32,130 nucleotides of DNA from an uncultured Collinsella sp. (GCA_900756945.1 CAAELZ010000024.1:1-32130), one strand, 5' to 3'. Counted from the first letter of the stretch, positions 14,288-23,335 are shown. Numbers and translations: made by a program. The notes: generated by a model not told the origin, from the sequence alone.

Positions 14288-16945
14288 TTAAGCGCCGAGC
14301 GCGGTCTTGGCGGCCGCAAGGGCATCGGCGATACCGGCAGCGTTCTTGCCACCGGCCTGGGCCATGTTGGGACGGCCGCCACCGCGACCGTCGACCAGGC
14401 CCGCGATCTGCTTAATCACATTACCGGCGTGGAAACCGGCCTTCACGGCGTCATCGGAGCCGGCGGCGAGCAGGGCCGGGGTGCCCTTCTCGGTCACGCT
14501 GGCAACGACGCAGGCGACGGGGCCAGCGACCTTCTGGTGCACGGTATCCCAGACGTTGCGCAAATCGGCTGCCTCAAGGCCCTGGAGCTCAGCGACGACG
14601 AGCTTGTAGCCATCGAGCTCGACGGCGCTCTCGATGGCGCTGGAGATAGCGTCGGAGGATCCACCGGTCAGCGCCTTCTTGAGCTTGTTAGACGTCTCGC
14701 GCAGCTCGGCCTGCAGGTTCTCCACACGAGCGGGAACCTCGTCGACACGACACTTGAGCGCAGCGGCGGCGGCGTCAACGAGTGCAAGGCGGTCGGCCAT
14801 GTAATCGAGAGCGCCCTTAGAGGTCACGGCCTCGATACGGCGGACGTTCGAGCCCGTGGAGGACTCGGAGATAATCTTGAACAGGCCGATCTCGGCAGTG
14901 TTGGCAGCATGCGTACCACCGCAGAGCTCGCGGGAGAACGGCTGGTCCTCGGCACCCACGGAGACGACGCGGACGACGTCACCATACTTCTCGCCAAACA
15001 GGGCGACAGCACCGGCGGCCTTAGCCTCATCGATGCCCATAACGCGGGTCACAACCGGCTTGGAAGCGAAGATCTGCTGGTTGACCAGATCCTCGACAGC
15101 CTTGAGTTGCTCGGAGGACAGGGCCTCGAAGTGCGTGAAGTCAAAGCGCAGGTGCTCGGGCGTCACCAGCGAGCCGGCCTGGGACACATGCTCGCCCAGG
15201 ATGTGCTTAAGGGCGGCGTCGAGCAGGTGCGTGGCGGTGTGGTTGCGGCGCAGGAAGCCACGGCGCTCGGCGTCGAGCGTGGCGGTCACGGTAGCGCCTA
15301 CGGTCAACGTACCCTCGGTGACGTGCGCGACGTGAGCATACAGGCCGTTGTGGTTCTTAGTATCGGAAACGGTCAGTGCAACGCCCTCGGCGGAAAGTTC
15401 GCCGGCGTCACCCTGCTGGCCGCCCATCTCGGCATAGAACGGGGTACGGTCAAGCACGACCTCGGCGTCCTCGCCAGCGGCAGCGGACTCGACAGACTCG
15501 CCGTTGCGCACGATGGCGACAACCTTGGCGCCCTCGATCACATCGTTGTCATAGCCGTCGAACTCAGTCGCAGCGACCTTGTCCGAAAGCTCGACCCACA
15601 CGTCGTTGAAGCTGCCCCAGGCGTCGCCCTTAGCATTGGCGCGAGCACGGGCCTTCTGGTCCTCCATGCAAGCGGTGAAGCCGTCCATGTCGACGTCGTG
15701 GCCGGCGGTGCCGGCAATCTCGACGGTCAGGTCGATGGGGAAACCAAAAGTATCGTGGAGCTTAAAGGCGACATCGCCCGGGAGTACGGCGCCCTCGGCG
15801 AGTGCGGCCAGGGCCTCGTCCAGGTAAACGCGGCCGTTGTCGAGCGTCGTGGAGAAACGCTCCTCCTCAGAGGCGACGATAGCCTTAACGAGCGCGACGT
15901 TCTTGAGCAGCTCGGGATAGGCCTCGCCCATCTGAGCGTTGACCTCGTCGATGAACTTGGTCAGGAAGGCGCCCTCGATGCCCAGCAGGCGGCCGTGGAA
16001 CACGGCACGGCGGAGCAGACGGCGAAGGACGTACTCGCGACCCTCGTTTCCGGGAAGGATGCCGTCAGAGATCATGAAGTCGACGGCACGGGAGTGGTCG
16101 GCGATGATGCGCAGGGAGCGGCTGGCACCGGAGTAATCGTCGGCGTCATAGGTCTTGCCGCTGATCTCCTCGCCCAGCTTGATGAGGTGCTGCATCAAAT
16201 CGCCGTCGTAGTTGGCGGTCTTGTGCTGCATGATGGCGGCCATGCGCTCCAGGCCCATGCCCGTATCGAGGTTGCGGTGCGGCAGCTCCGGCATGGAGCC
16301 GTCCTCCTGGCGGTCGTACTGGGTAAACACGAGGTTCCAGAACTCAAGGAAGCGGTCGCAGTCGCAGCCGGGCTTGCAGTCGGGGCTGCCGCAACCGACC
16401 TCCTCGCCCATGTCAAAGTAGATCTCGGAGCAGGGACCGCAGGGGCCGGTGGGGCCGGCGGCCCAGAAGTTGTCGTCCTCGCCCAGGCGGGAGATGTGAT
16501 CCTCGGCAACGCCCAGAGAGCGCCACACGTCATGAGTCTCGTCGTCCTCGGTAAAGACGGTAAAGTACAGGCGGTCGAGCGGCAGCTTGAACTCCTTGGT
16601 GATGAGCTCGAAGGCCCAAGCGCAAGCCTGCTGCTTGGAGACGCCGCCAAAGGAGAAGTCACCGAGCATCTCGAAGAACGACAGGTGACGGCCGTCCTCG
16701 CCGATGCAGTCGATGTCGTTGGTGCGGACGCACTTCTGGCAGGAAATCGCGCCGATCTCCTTCATGGTCTTCTTGCCCTGGTAGTACTCCTTAAACTGGT
16801 TCATGCCGGCGTTGGCAAGCAGCAGCGAGGGGTCGTCGGGAACAAGGGACGAAGAAGGATAGAGCTTAAGACCGCGCTCCTCAAAGAAGTTGAGGAACTT
16901 GGAGCGGATCTCGGCCGTAGTCATTGACGGGTAGTCAGCACTCAT
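14288..16945 (-). CDS. Alanyl-tRNA synthetase
   Basis: AlaRS (885 residues, normal length) charges tRNA-Ala. The class II catalytic core is N-terminal (MTTAEIRSKFLNFFEERG, then LLLANAGMNQFK and FFEMLGDFSFGGVSKQ). The editing domain has the HxxxH of NHTATHLLDA and the CGGTHAANT zinc site. The C-Ala domain is recognisable by GGRPNMAQAGG near the end. The ATG at 16945 has GAGGAG eight bases upstream; an in-frame extension to 17062 crosses the promoter and a terminator hairpin and is not used. It is the first gene of the alaS-to-aroB-like run. Confidence 0.97.
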   Translation of the reverse strand: MSADYPSMTTAEIRSKFLNFFEERGLKLYPSSSLVPDDPSLLLANAGMNQFKEYYQGKKTMKEIGAISCQKCVRTNDIDCIGEDGRHLSFFEMLGDFSFGGVSKQQACAWAFELITKEFKLPLDRLYFTVFTEDDETHDVWRSLGVAEDHISRLGEDDNFWAAGPTGPCGPCSEIYFDMGEEVGCGSPDCKPGCDCDRFLEFWNLVFTQYDRQEDGSMPELPHRNLDTGMGLERMAAIMQHKTANYDGDLMQHLIKLGEEISGKTYDADDYSGASRSLRIIADHSRAVDFMISDGILPGNEGREYVLRRLLRRAVFHGRLLGIEGAFLTKFIDEVNAQMGEAYPELLKNVALVKAIVASEEERFSTTLDNGRVYLDEALAALAEGAVLPGDVAFKLHDTFGFPIDLTVEIAGTAGHDVDMDGFTACMEDQKARARANAKGDAWGSFNDVWVELSDKVAATEFDGYDNDVIEGAKVVAIVRNGESVESAAAGEDAEVVLDRTPFYAEMGGQQGDAGELSAEGVALTVSDTKNHNGLYAHVAHVTEGTLTVGATVTATLDAERRGFLRRNHTATHLLDAALKHILGEHVSQAGSLVTPEHLRFDFTHFEALSSEQLKAVEDLVNQQIFASKPVVTRVMGIDEAKAAGAVALFGEKYGDVVRVVSVGAEDQPFSRELCGGTHAANTAEIGLFKIISESSTGSNVRRIEAVTSKGALDYMADRLALVDAAAAALKCRVDEVPARVENLQAELRETSNKLKKALTGGSSDAISSAIESAVELDGYKLVVAELQGLEAADLRNVWDTVHQKVAGPVACVVASVTEKGTPALLAAGSDDAVKAGFHAGNVIKQIAGLVDGRGGGRPNMAQAGGKNAAGIADALAAAKTALGA

Positions 16946-16991
16946 AGAGGGAATCTCCTCGGTTTCACATCGAAACAGTTCAAACGTAACG

Positions 16992-17019
16992 ATATTACCA
17001 TCCCGCCGCGCAAGTGCAA
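16992..17019 (-). promoter_or_regulatory. Candidate alaS promoter
   Basis: On the minus strand TTGCAC (17019-17014) and TAATAT (16997-16992) are separated by 16 bases, about 47 bases upstream of the alaS start. The -35 box overlaps the T-run of the upstream terminator hairpin. Matches to consensus are moderate. Confidence 0.5.
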
Positions 17020-17046
17020 AAAAGAGGGCCGACATAAAGCCGACCC
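17018..17046 (-). terminator. Terminator upstream of alaS
   Basis: On the minus strand GGGTCGGC (17046-17039), loop TTTAT and GTCGGCCC (17033-17026) form an 8-bp stem with two G-U pairs, followed by TCTTTTTTGC. It would stop minus-strand transcription arriving from the stress-sigma operon, after it has crossed the small plus-strand gene in antisense. An attenuator for alaS is less likely, because the alaS promoter seems to start at this point. Confidence 0.7.
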
Positions 17047-17139
17047 TACAGCGAAAGTGCACGTTATTTAGGAGTATGCGATGCTTTGAAAAAGGCTACT
17101 GTAGAATTACATATAAGATTCACCCGGAAGGAGCGATCG

Positions 17140-17379
17140 ATGAAAAGCAAACGATTTGTCCTGAATGCACTTCTGGTTGTAGCACTTTTAGCGCTTTTGG
17201 CTTTCTCCTGCTGGTACGCAAACCAACCATTATTTGGCTACGTATTGTATGCAGTAATGTCCGGCGATAAAGCTTATTACACTCTACGCGCAATTGACGT
17301 TCTCTTTTTCTATGTAGCCGGCCCCTTATCAATCGCTTTGCTCGCGTTTCTTGTCATTTACAACTTCAAGAAACGCTAG
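17140..17379 (+). CDS. Small two-helix membrane protein, function unknown
   Basis: This 79-residue protein starts MKSKRFVLN. It has two hydrophobic segments, about residues 7-25 (LNALLVVALLALLAFSC) and 50-73 (DVLFFYVAGPLSIALLAFLV), and basic ends (KSKR and NFKKR). GGAAGGAG lies eight bases before the ATG, which supports real translation. A possible -10 (TAGAAT or TATAAG) lies upstream near 17101-17118. The coding sequence is about 43% G+C, well below its neighbours. It is the only plus-strand gene in more than 26 kb of minus-strand genes, and it converges on the permease gene with a 6-base gap and no terminator of its own. I do not recognise the family. Confidence 0.7.
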   Translation: MKSKRFVLNALLVVALLALLAFSCWYANQPLFGYVLYAVMSGDKAYYTLRAIDVLFFYVAGPLSIALLAFLVIYNFKKR

Positions 17380-17385
17380 CGGTGC

Positions 17386-18798
17386 CTATTTGGAATCCGA
17401 ATCGTCCATGGAGCCGTCGATGCCGGTTTTGGTATCGTCGTCCGAGTTGGAGTCATCGTCCTTGGCGAAGGGATTCTTGAAAAAGCTCGTCGCATCGGGC
17501 TGCAGGCCCGAGAGCTTGATCCAGGGATTCTCGAGCTCGGGCTTGGGCATCGCCTGGGCCTCGGGCGCGGTCTCGTTGCCGATGAGCTCGGACTCGTAAA
17601 TGAACGTATCGTCTCCAAGCGCGTCGTAGGCGGCGACCGGGTTGCCCTCGGCATCGCGATATGGCGTGCCCTTAAATACAGCGCCGTCGTATGCCACGAG
17701 CTGGCGACCGGTCTCGTTCTCAAAGTAGTAGACGAAAATGCCCTTGAGGGCCGCGCACAGCGGAATGGCGATGACCATGCCGATGGGACCCATGAGTGCC
17801 GAACCAATAACGAGGGCCGTCAGGCTCATGATGGGATGCACCTGCACCGAACTCTGCATGACCTTGGGGGAAATGACGTTATCGGTGACGTTTTGAGCCA
17901 CCATGGTCACAACGAGCGTCCACAACGCCAGCATGGGGCTGAACATAAAGCCGAGCACCGTGGCGATCGCCGCGCTTACCCAAGGACCGACAACCGGGAC
18001 CAAGTGCATGATGCCGGTAAAGATGGCCATGAGTGCCGCGTAGGGATGGCCAATGAGCGTAAAGCCGATAAAGGCGAGGATGCCACCGCAGATAGACGTC
18101 ACGACCATGCCGCGCATATAACCGCCGACCGAGCGCGAAAGAATCGCGACCATAAAGCGGTACGAGGTCTCCTTTTCCTGGCCAATGATGGTGCAGACCT
18201 CGTGGTGCATGCGGGGGTAGTCGCAGGCCAGCCAGTAGGCAAGCACCAAACCTAGGAAGATTACGAACAGCTGCGAGGCCGTGTTGGTAATAAGCGGGAA
18301 CACGCCGCGACCGAGCTCAGCGGCGATTTGCGATACGTACTTGGACGCCACAGTAACCAGCGAAGACAGATTATCGTCCAAGTACTCCTTGAGCGGCGTG
18401 TTGTTGAGCGTCTTAGCGTGCGAAATCATCTCGTTGAGATCACCGCCCGCAACGCGAAGCTGCTCAGGCAGACGGCTCAGGACTTCCATAATCTGACCGA
18501 GCAAAATAGGCGACAGGATGCAGACGACGCCGACGAGCACTGCCACAACCACGATCAGCGCGATGAGCGAACCGATGCCACGACCGACGCCGTGATGCTC
18601 GAGCCAGTTAGTGATCGGCGACATCACAAAAGCGATGATGGAACCGACAGCGAGAAACTCGATAACCGGCGCCAGGATACCCATAAGGTTAAAGATGACG
18701 GCGGCGATGACAATGCAGCCGACAACAGCCCAAATGCGAAGCGTCAGAATACGAGTATCGCGCAGCGTGCGGTCGGTTTGTTGGGAGTGCTCAATCAT
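17386..18798 (-). CDS. AI-2E family (PerM/UPF0118) transporter
   Basis: This 470-residue membrane protein of the AI-2E exporter/PerM family has paired hydrophobic segments at the N-terminus (about 20-95), a soluble central stretch, and a second cluster of membrane helices (about 180-360) including GIMHLVPVVGPWVSA and NVTDNVISPKVM, typical of the family. Substrates vary among relatives (autoinducer-2, Na+/H+). The C-terminal 85 residues are an extra soluble tail that ends in an Asp/Ser-rich acidic run. The ATG overlaps the sigma-factor stop as ATGA, so it is produced with the stress-sigma operon. Confidence 0.9.
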   Translation of the reverse strand: MIEHSQQTDRTLRDTRILTLRIWAVVGCIVIAAVIFNLMGILAPVIEFLAVGSIIAFVMSPITNWLEHHGVGRGIGSLIALIVVVAVLVGVVCILSPILLGQIMEVLSRLPEQLRVAGGDLNEMISHAKTLNNTPLKEYLDDNLSSLVTVASKYVSQIAAELGRGVFPLITNTASQLFVIFLGLVLAYWLACDYPRMHHEVCTIIGQEKETSYRFMVAILSRSVGGYMRGMVVTSICGGILAFIGFTLIGHPYAALMAIFTGIMHLVPVVGPWVSAAIATVLGFMFSPMLALWTLVVTMVAQNVTDNVISPKVMQSSVQVHPIMSLTALVIGSALMGPIGMVIAIPLCAALKGIFVYYFENETGRQLVAYDGAVFKGTPYRDAEGNPVAAYDALGDDTFIYESELIGNETAPEAQAMPKPELENPWIKLSGLQPDATSFFKNPFAKDDDSNSDDDTKTGIDGSMDDSDSK

Positions 18799-19586
18799 GA
18801 ACGAACCATCACTCCGTCGGGGTCGATCTTGTCCTGTATCTTCTTAAGGGTACGTCGCAGCAGGCGCGAAACCTGCACCTGCGAGATACCCAACTTCTTA
18901 GCGATCTCGATCTGGGTCATGCCCTTCACAAAGCGCAGCTCGATAACCTCACGCTCGCGCGGAGAAAAATCGCGAATGGCCTCCTCGATCACCAGGCGGT
19001 CATCGGTAAAATCGAGCTCGTTGTCGTCATCAGCATAGCGATCGAGAATCGAGGGGGCATCATCGGAATCGGACGCGCCAGGAGCCTCGATGGGCACCGA
19101 GGTATAGGCCGAAGACGATTCCATGGCCTCCAGCACCTCGTCGACGGTCACACCCAGGTACTCAGCGATTTCTTCAACCTTAGGCGAGCGCTGCAGCTCG
19201 TTAGTGAGCTTGTCGGTAGCTTGGTTAACCTTGGCAGAAAGCTCCTGCAAACGGCGCGGCACGCGCACGCTCCAGCCCTTATCACGGAAGTGACGCTTAA
19301 TCTCGCCCAGGATGGTAGGCGTGGCAAACGTCGTGAACTCGAGTCCGCGCTCAGGGTCAAAGCGGTCGATAGCCTTGAGCAAACCCAGATAGCCGACCTG
19401 CATGAGGTCGTCGAGCGGCTCGCCGCGGTTCTTAAATTTGTTGGCAAGAAACCTTACCAGGTTCATATGGGACATGACGAGCTGCTCACGTGCGTCCGGA
19501 TCACCGGTCTCTTTGTAGCGACGAAACAGCTCGCGGGTTTTCTCCTTGTCCCAAGCGGTCTTACCGCTCCGGGAACGTTCGGTCAT
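18795..19586 (-). CDS. RNA polymerase sigma factor, SigB/SigF/SigG group
   Basis: This 263-residue group 3 sigma factor has region 2 at about 35-105 (DDLMQVGYLGLLKAIDRFDP; TFATPTILGEIKRHFRDKGW), region 3 at about 115-180 and region 4 at about 205-255 with the helix-turn-helix MTQIEIAKKLGISQVQVSRL. The RVPRRLQEL stretch after region 2 is typical of SigB/SigF/SigG. It follows an RsbW-like gene by one base and precedes the PerM-type gene by overlap, as in sigB operons where the anti-sigma partner is encoded immediately upstream. General stress control is the likely role. Confidence 0.94.
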   Translation of the reverse strand: MTERSRSGKTAWDKEKTRELFRRYKETGDPDAREQLVMSHMNLVRFLANKFKNRGEPLDDLMQVGYLGLLKAIDRFDPERGLEFTTFATPTILGEIKRHFRDKGWSVRVPRRLQELSAKVNQATDKLTNELQRSPKVEEIAEYLGVTVDEVLEAMESSSAYTSVPIEAPGASDSDDAPSILDRYADDDNELDFTDDRLVIEEAIRDFSPREREVIELRFVKGMTQIEIAKKLGISQVQVSRLLRRTLKKIQDKIDPDGVMVRS

Positions 19587-19587
19587 A

Positions 19588-19965
19588 TTAGATATCCGCC
19601 TTGAGGTCGAGGGAAAGCGTCAGGGGCGCCGCAGTCTTTTCGTAGGAATCGCACACGCTTGCCAGAATGAGCTCGGCATACACGGCAGCCTGATCATCCT
19701 CATCGACAGTCGCCTGGTCACCAAAGGTAAAGGTCATGCCCACGTGCGATTCGTCGACGTCGAATTTGATCGAAATGTCGTCAGAATCAACGGCCGTGCA
19801 GCCAAAGATGAAGGCCTCCTCGGCAGCCATACGGATGTCCTCGATGCGATCGACGGACATAGAGCACAGCGCACCGACATTTGCCGCCGTCATGCGCACA
19901 AGGCGCGCGAGACGCGGATCACCGGCAACGCTCAGCGTAATGGGGCAAGTTGCTTCGCTACTCAT
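19588..19965 (-). CDS. RsbW-like anti-sigma factor with degenerate ATP-binding motifs
   Basis: This 126-residue protein occupies the rsbW position immediately before sigB. Its general pattern fits the RsbW/SpoIIAB fold: an opening strand-helix unit, then RIEDIRMAAEEAFIFGC where the GHKL N-box helix would be. RsbW proteins have EAVTNAVVHA-like sequence there; here the Mg-binding Asn is absent. The DxGxG box is replaced by FTFGDQATV, and no ATP lid is visible. It may bind SigB but probably cannot act as the usual kinase of an RsbV-type antagonist. The ATG at 19965 lies in the last codons of the DUF948 gene with GGAG upstream; an upstream in-frame extension to 20079 is shadow sequence. Confidence 0.75.
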   Translation of the reverse strand: MSSEATCPITLSVAGDPRLARLVRMTAANVGALCSMSVDRIEDIRMAAEEAFIFGCTAVDSDDISIKFDVDESHVGMTFTFGDQATVDEDDQAAVYAELILASVCDSYEKTAAPLTLSLDLKADI

Positions 19966-20551
19966 CGCAGGACTCCTCGGAGGTCTCGGCGGGCGTATAG
20001 GTGTAATACTGAGCAGGCTTGGCTGCGGGCTTCTGAGCCGAATCCGCACCATCGGCGGCCTCGTCCTCAGCCTCACCAATCAGAACGCGCTCGGTAGGCT
20101 GCTCGGCCTCGGTGGCGGCAGCGGCGAGCTTGCGATCGGCGTCGGCTGCAGGAGCCTTCACCTTATTGAAAAGCTTCTGCACGGCGCCAGCAGCAGAATC
20201 AGTCACGCTCGACACAGCGTTGCTTGCCTCGGCCATGGTGCCCGTGACCTCAGAGATGTCGCGAACGACCGCCTCAACCTCAACGAGGTTGGACGTCAGG
20301 GCGTCAACGGCAGTCTTGCTCGACTTGAGCAGCGGCTCCATCTGGGCAAGCGCCGGCGTAAGCTCGTCAACGGCACCATCGAGCTTTGCCACCACAGGCT
20401 GAGCCTCGGCGAGCGTATTGTTGAGGTCGCTCACCGTCTTGTCGAGCGAATCAACGACGTTGCGGGTCTTGCGCAGCGTGAGCGCGAGCTCGATAACAGC
20501 CCACACACCGGCAACGGCGAGCAGCAGCAGGGCGATTTGAATGGGACTCAT
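19958..20551 (-). CDS. DUF948 domain-containing membrane-anchored protein
   Basis: This 197-residue protein has one N-terminal membrane segment (about 5-25, IQIALLLLAVAGVWAVIELAL). About 100 residues of heptad-like helix follow (TRNVVDSLDKTVSDLNNTLAEA onward), matching the DUF948 general-stress-protein family. The rest is a flexible Ala/Glu-rich C-terminal tail. It is the first gene of the set with the RsbW-like gene (8-base overlap), sigB and the permease. The family is often near stress genes, but its biochemical role is unknown. No convincing promoter was found in the 95 bases between it and rarA. Confidence 0.85.
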   Translation of the reverse strand: MSPIQIALLLLAVAGVWAVIELALTLRKTRNVVDSLDKTVSDLNNTLAEAQPVVAKLDGAVDELTPALAQMEPLLKSSKTAVDALTSNLVEVEAVVRDISEVTGTMAEASNAVSSVTDSAAGAVQKLFNKVKAPAADADRKLAAAATEAEQPTERVLIGEAEDEAADGADSAQKPAAKPAQYYTYTPAETSEESCDE

Positions 20552-20646
20552 ACAAGCCTCCCGAAGGAATCGAAATACAGACGCTGTTCATGGTACCCCA
20601 AAGAAGGGGAAAGATACCCAAAGGGAATGTGCGAGGTCCCAAGGAC

Positions 20647-21996
20647 CTACTTGGGCGCTCTGCCGCTACGGTCGCGCTCGCTTTGCTCTACGCGCCACTC
20701 TTCCCAGCCACGGCCCGCAGGCTGCCAAAACGCACCGCGCTCCAGCCCCTCGGGCAAATACCGCTGATCGACCCAGCCTTCGGGATAATCATGCGGATAC
20801 TTATACACACCGTATTCGTCGCTGCCCGGGCGATGACGATCGCGCAGATAACTCGGCACCTCGCGCAGCCCACTTGAATGGATATCGGCCAACGCCGCAT
20901 CGATCGAAGCCTCGCACGCGTTGGATTTAGGCGCCAAGCACACATAGAGAGCAGCCTGAGCCAGATTAATACGGCACTCGGGATAGCCAATGACCTCGGC
21001 AGACTTAAACGCGGCATGTGCCACCAAAAGCGCCTGTGGGTCGGCGTTGCCAACATCCTCAGAAGCCTGAATCATAATACGGCGAGCGATAAACTTGGGA
21101 TCCTCCCCCGCGTCGATCATGCGCGCGAGCCAATAGATCGTGGCATCGGGGTCGCTACCGCGCATGGACTTGATGAACGCGCTGATGATGTCGTAGTGCA
21201 TATCGCCGTTTTTGTCATACGAAAACCCACGACGCGGGTTGGCAATCTTTACGTCATCCACGGTGATGGAATAGCGCTCCCCCACAGTCGGCGTTGGCGT
21301 TCCCTCGGTATCGGGACGCGTGACGGCAATCTCGCTCGCAAGCTCGAGCGTCGTGAGCGCCGAACGAGCGTCGCCCGCAGCCAGGGTACAGATGGTCTTA
21401 ACCGTATCCTCATCGGCCGAGAACTTGCCGTTCAAACCCTGCGGCGCCTCGAGCGCACGCTCAATCAGCGTGGCGATATCCTCGTCTTTAAGATGCTCAA
21501 GCTCCACCACGCGACCGCGCGAGAGCAGCGCCGAGTTGACCTCGAAGTACGGATTCTCCGTCGTGGCGCCAATCATAATGACGGTGCGGTTCTCAACCGC
21601 ATGCAGCAGGGCATCCTGCTGCGACTTAGAGAAACGGTGAATCTCGTCGATGAAAAGAATGGTGCGACGGTCGTACGTATTCAGGCGCGTTTTGGCCTCG
21701 TCAATCACGCGGCGCAAGTCCTTTACGGTGCCCGTCACGGCGCTGACCTCGACAAACTCGCTCTTGGTATGGTTGGCGATAATGTGGGCCAGCGTCGTCT
21801 TGCCCGTACCGGCCGGCCCGTACAGAATCACGCTCGACAGCACGTCGTGCTCAATTGCGGCACGCAACCACGAGCCCTTACCGACGGCCTTTTGCTGGCC
21901 CACATACTCGTCGAGCGAATTGGGGCGCATACGCACCGCAAGCGGCGCATTTTTAAAGGAACGCTCGCGCGTCGAGGCAGAAAAAAGGTCGTCCAT
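20647..21996 (-). CDS. Replication-associated recombination protein A (RarA/MgsA)
   Basis: This 449-residue AAA+ ATPase of the RarA/WRNIP1 clade acts at stalled replication forks. Walker A is GPAGTGKT (60-67), Walker B is LFIDEIH (114-120), sensor 1 is GATTENP, and the C-terminal MgsA tetramerisation region includes SMRGSDPDATIYWLARM and EDVGNADPQAL. The start at 21996 gives the usual MDDLF N-terminus with AGGA upstream. An ATG at 22002 and a TTG at 22014 are alternatives. TATACT at 22041-22036 (minus) may be its -10 box. Confidence 0.95.
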   Translation of the reverse strand: MDDLFSASTRERSFKNAPLAVRMRPNSLDEYVGQQKAVGKGSWLRAAIEHDVLSSVILYGPAGTGKTTLAHIIANHTKSEFVEVSAVTGTVKDLRRVIDEAKTRLNTYDRRTILFIDEIHRFSKSQQDALLHAVENRTVIMIGATTENPYFEVNSALLSRGRVVELEHLKDEDIATLIERALEAPQGLNGKFSADEDTVKTICTLAAGDARSALTTLELASEIAVTRPDTEGTPTPTVGERYSITVDDVKIANPRRGFSYDKNGDMHYDIISAFIKSMRGSDPDATIYWLARMIDAGEDPKFIARRIMIQASEDVGNADPQALLVAHAAFKSAEVIGYPECRINLAQAALYVCLAPKSNACEASIDAALADIHSSGLREVPSYLRDRHRPGSDEYGVYKYPHDYPEGWVDQRYLPEGLERGAFWQPAGRGWEEWRVEQSERDRSGRAPK

Positions 21997-22056
21997 AGCC
22001 ATCCTGTGCGTCAATCAAAAACGTTTTCCACCAACAGTATACCGAATAAATACGAA

Positions 22057-23304
22057 CTACCGTTCGTTAATATAGGTACGGTGCGGAAACTTCAATCCTG
22101 GGAACAGCTTGCTCGTGAGCTCACAGAAATAGCCATCCGTCATGCTCGAAATGTAATCTACTACGGTCTGATCTATATCGTCCTGCCATGCATAGGCGCG
22201 ATCGTAGTAGGAAAGCTGCCGCTCAATGCGAGAAATGTGGTGCTTAAAGATATACGAAGACTCGTCGCCTTCGTTTATATCCTGCAGGCAACGGTCGTAG
22301 AGCTTTTCGAAGGCCTCGCGCAGCTCCACTTCGGAGTCGCCTTCGATGCCGCCCTTGCTATAGATCTTCTCGTAGTTCTCGCGCTTGGCCCGGCGGATCT
22401 CCTCAAACAGGTCCTCGCTCATCTCGATGCGCGACTTGCCATAGCTGTGCTCGACGATATCGATAGAGGCATGCGTAAGGATCCAGCTGTTGTATGCGCC
22501 GCCCAGGTCATCGTCAAAGGCGTCGGGTGACAGCAAGCCTGCCGCAATGGCGTCTTGGCGATCGCGCCCCACATAGGCAAGGATATCCGAGATGCGAACC
22601 ACGCAGCCCTCGAGCGTCATGGGGCGCAGGTGCTCAATTGCGCTGTAACCTGTGGCAATGCAATCCTCAACCATCTGATCGAACTGGTCAAAGGAACCCA
22701 TGTCCGAAAGCTCAAACACGCGTTGCTCATACTCGCCGTTGTGGCACAGTACGCCGTCGAGCGTCTGGAGCGACACGTTGCGGCCGTACAGCGCATCGAG
22801 CACGCGGACCGACTGCACGTTATGGAAAAAGTAGCGGCCCGTACGATCGTGATAGATATCGTTGAGAAATCGCTCGCCGGCATGGCCAAAGGGCGTGTGG
22901 CCCAAGTCGTGGCCCAAGCCAATCGCCTCGATCAAATCGCAGTTGAGCCCCAGGGCACGTCCGATATCGCGAGCGATGCGCGAGACAAGCTGCACGTGCA
23001 GGCCGCGACGAGACAGGTCGTCGTTGCTGCGAAAACTGAAGACCTGCGTTTTGCCTGCATAACGGGTGTATGCGGGCAGATGCAGAATCTTTTCGGTATC
23101 GCGCATAAAGGCCGGACGCATGAGCGTGCCCTCGTCTGCAGCCCGATCGACACGTCGGATGACCTGGTCGTCACCGCATCGAAAGGGATTAACGACACCT
23201 GAGGCGCGATCGGCAGCGATACGCTCGACCAGCTCGGGCGACAACACCGCGGGAATGCGATCCATATGCGCCTTGATGGCGGCTGTCTGTTGATTGATTG
23301 CCAT
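22057..23304 (-). CDS. Deoxyguanosinetriphosphate triphosphohydrolase-like protein
   Basis: This 415-residue HD-domain protein of the dGTPase family hydrolyses dNTPs to deoxynucleosides and triphosphate, which controls dNTP pools. The metal site is clear: GHDLGHTPFGHAGE (HD at 132-133), with His75 in HLPAYTRYAGKTQVFS as part of the conserved N-terminal block. The start at 23304 has AAGGAG six bases upstream. A small hairpin, ACGAAC/GTTCGT (22052-22067), overlaps the stop codon but lacks a strong T-run. The gene is followed by rarA. Confidence 0.93.
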   Translation of the reverse strand: MAINQQTAAIKAHMDRIPAVLSPELVERIAADRASGVVNPFRCGDDQVIRRVDRAADEGTLMRPAFMRDTEKILHLPAYTRYAGKTQVFSFRSNDDLSRRGLHVQLVSRIARDIGRALGLNCDLIEAIGLGHDLGHTPFGHAGERFLNDIYHDRTGRYFFHNVQSVRVLDALYGRNVSLQTLDGVLCHNGEYEQRVFELSDMGSFDQFDQMVEDCIATGYSAIEHLRPMTLEGCVVRISDILAYVGRDRQDAIAAGLLSPDAFDDDLGGAYNSWILTHASIDIVEHSYGKSRIEMSEDLFEEIRRAKRENYEKIYSKGGIEGDSEVELREAFEKLYDRCLQDINEGDESSYIFKHHISRIERQLSYYDRAYAWQDDIDQTVVDYISSMTDGYFCELTSKLFPGLKFPHRTYINER

Positions 23305-23335
23305 GACATGCTCCTTAAAAAGGGCGCACAAACGG

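Noticed and set aside
13856..16927. 1023-codon open frame on plus across alaS
   Set aside because: It is antisense to a textbook alaS, has Gly/Leu/Val/Asp-rich low-information sequence and no ribosome-binding site. Such frames arise in G+C-rich genes with strong third-position bias.
20552..20646. Sigma-B-type promoter (GGGTAT on minus) before the DUF948 gene
   Set aside because: GGGTAT and GGGTAC occur, but no GTTT-type -35 stands 13-15 bases upstream of either, and the repeats also form a small hairpin. This is too weak to call.
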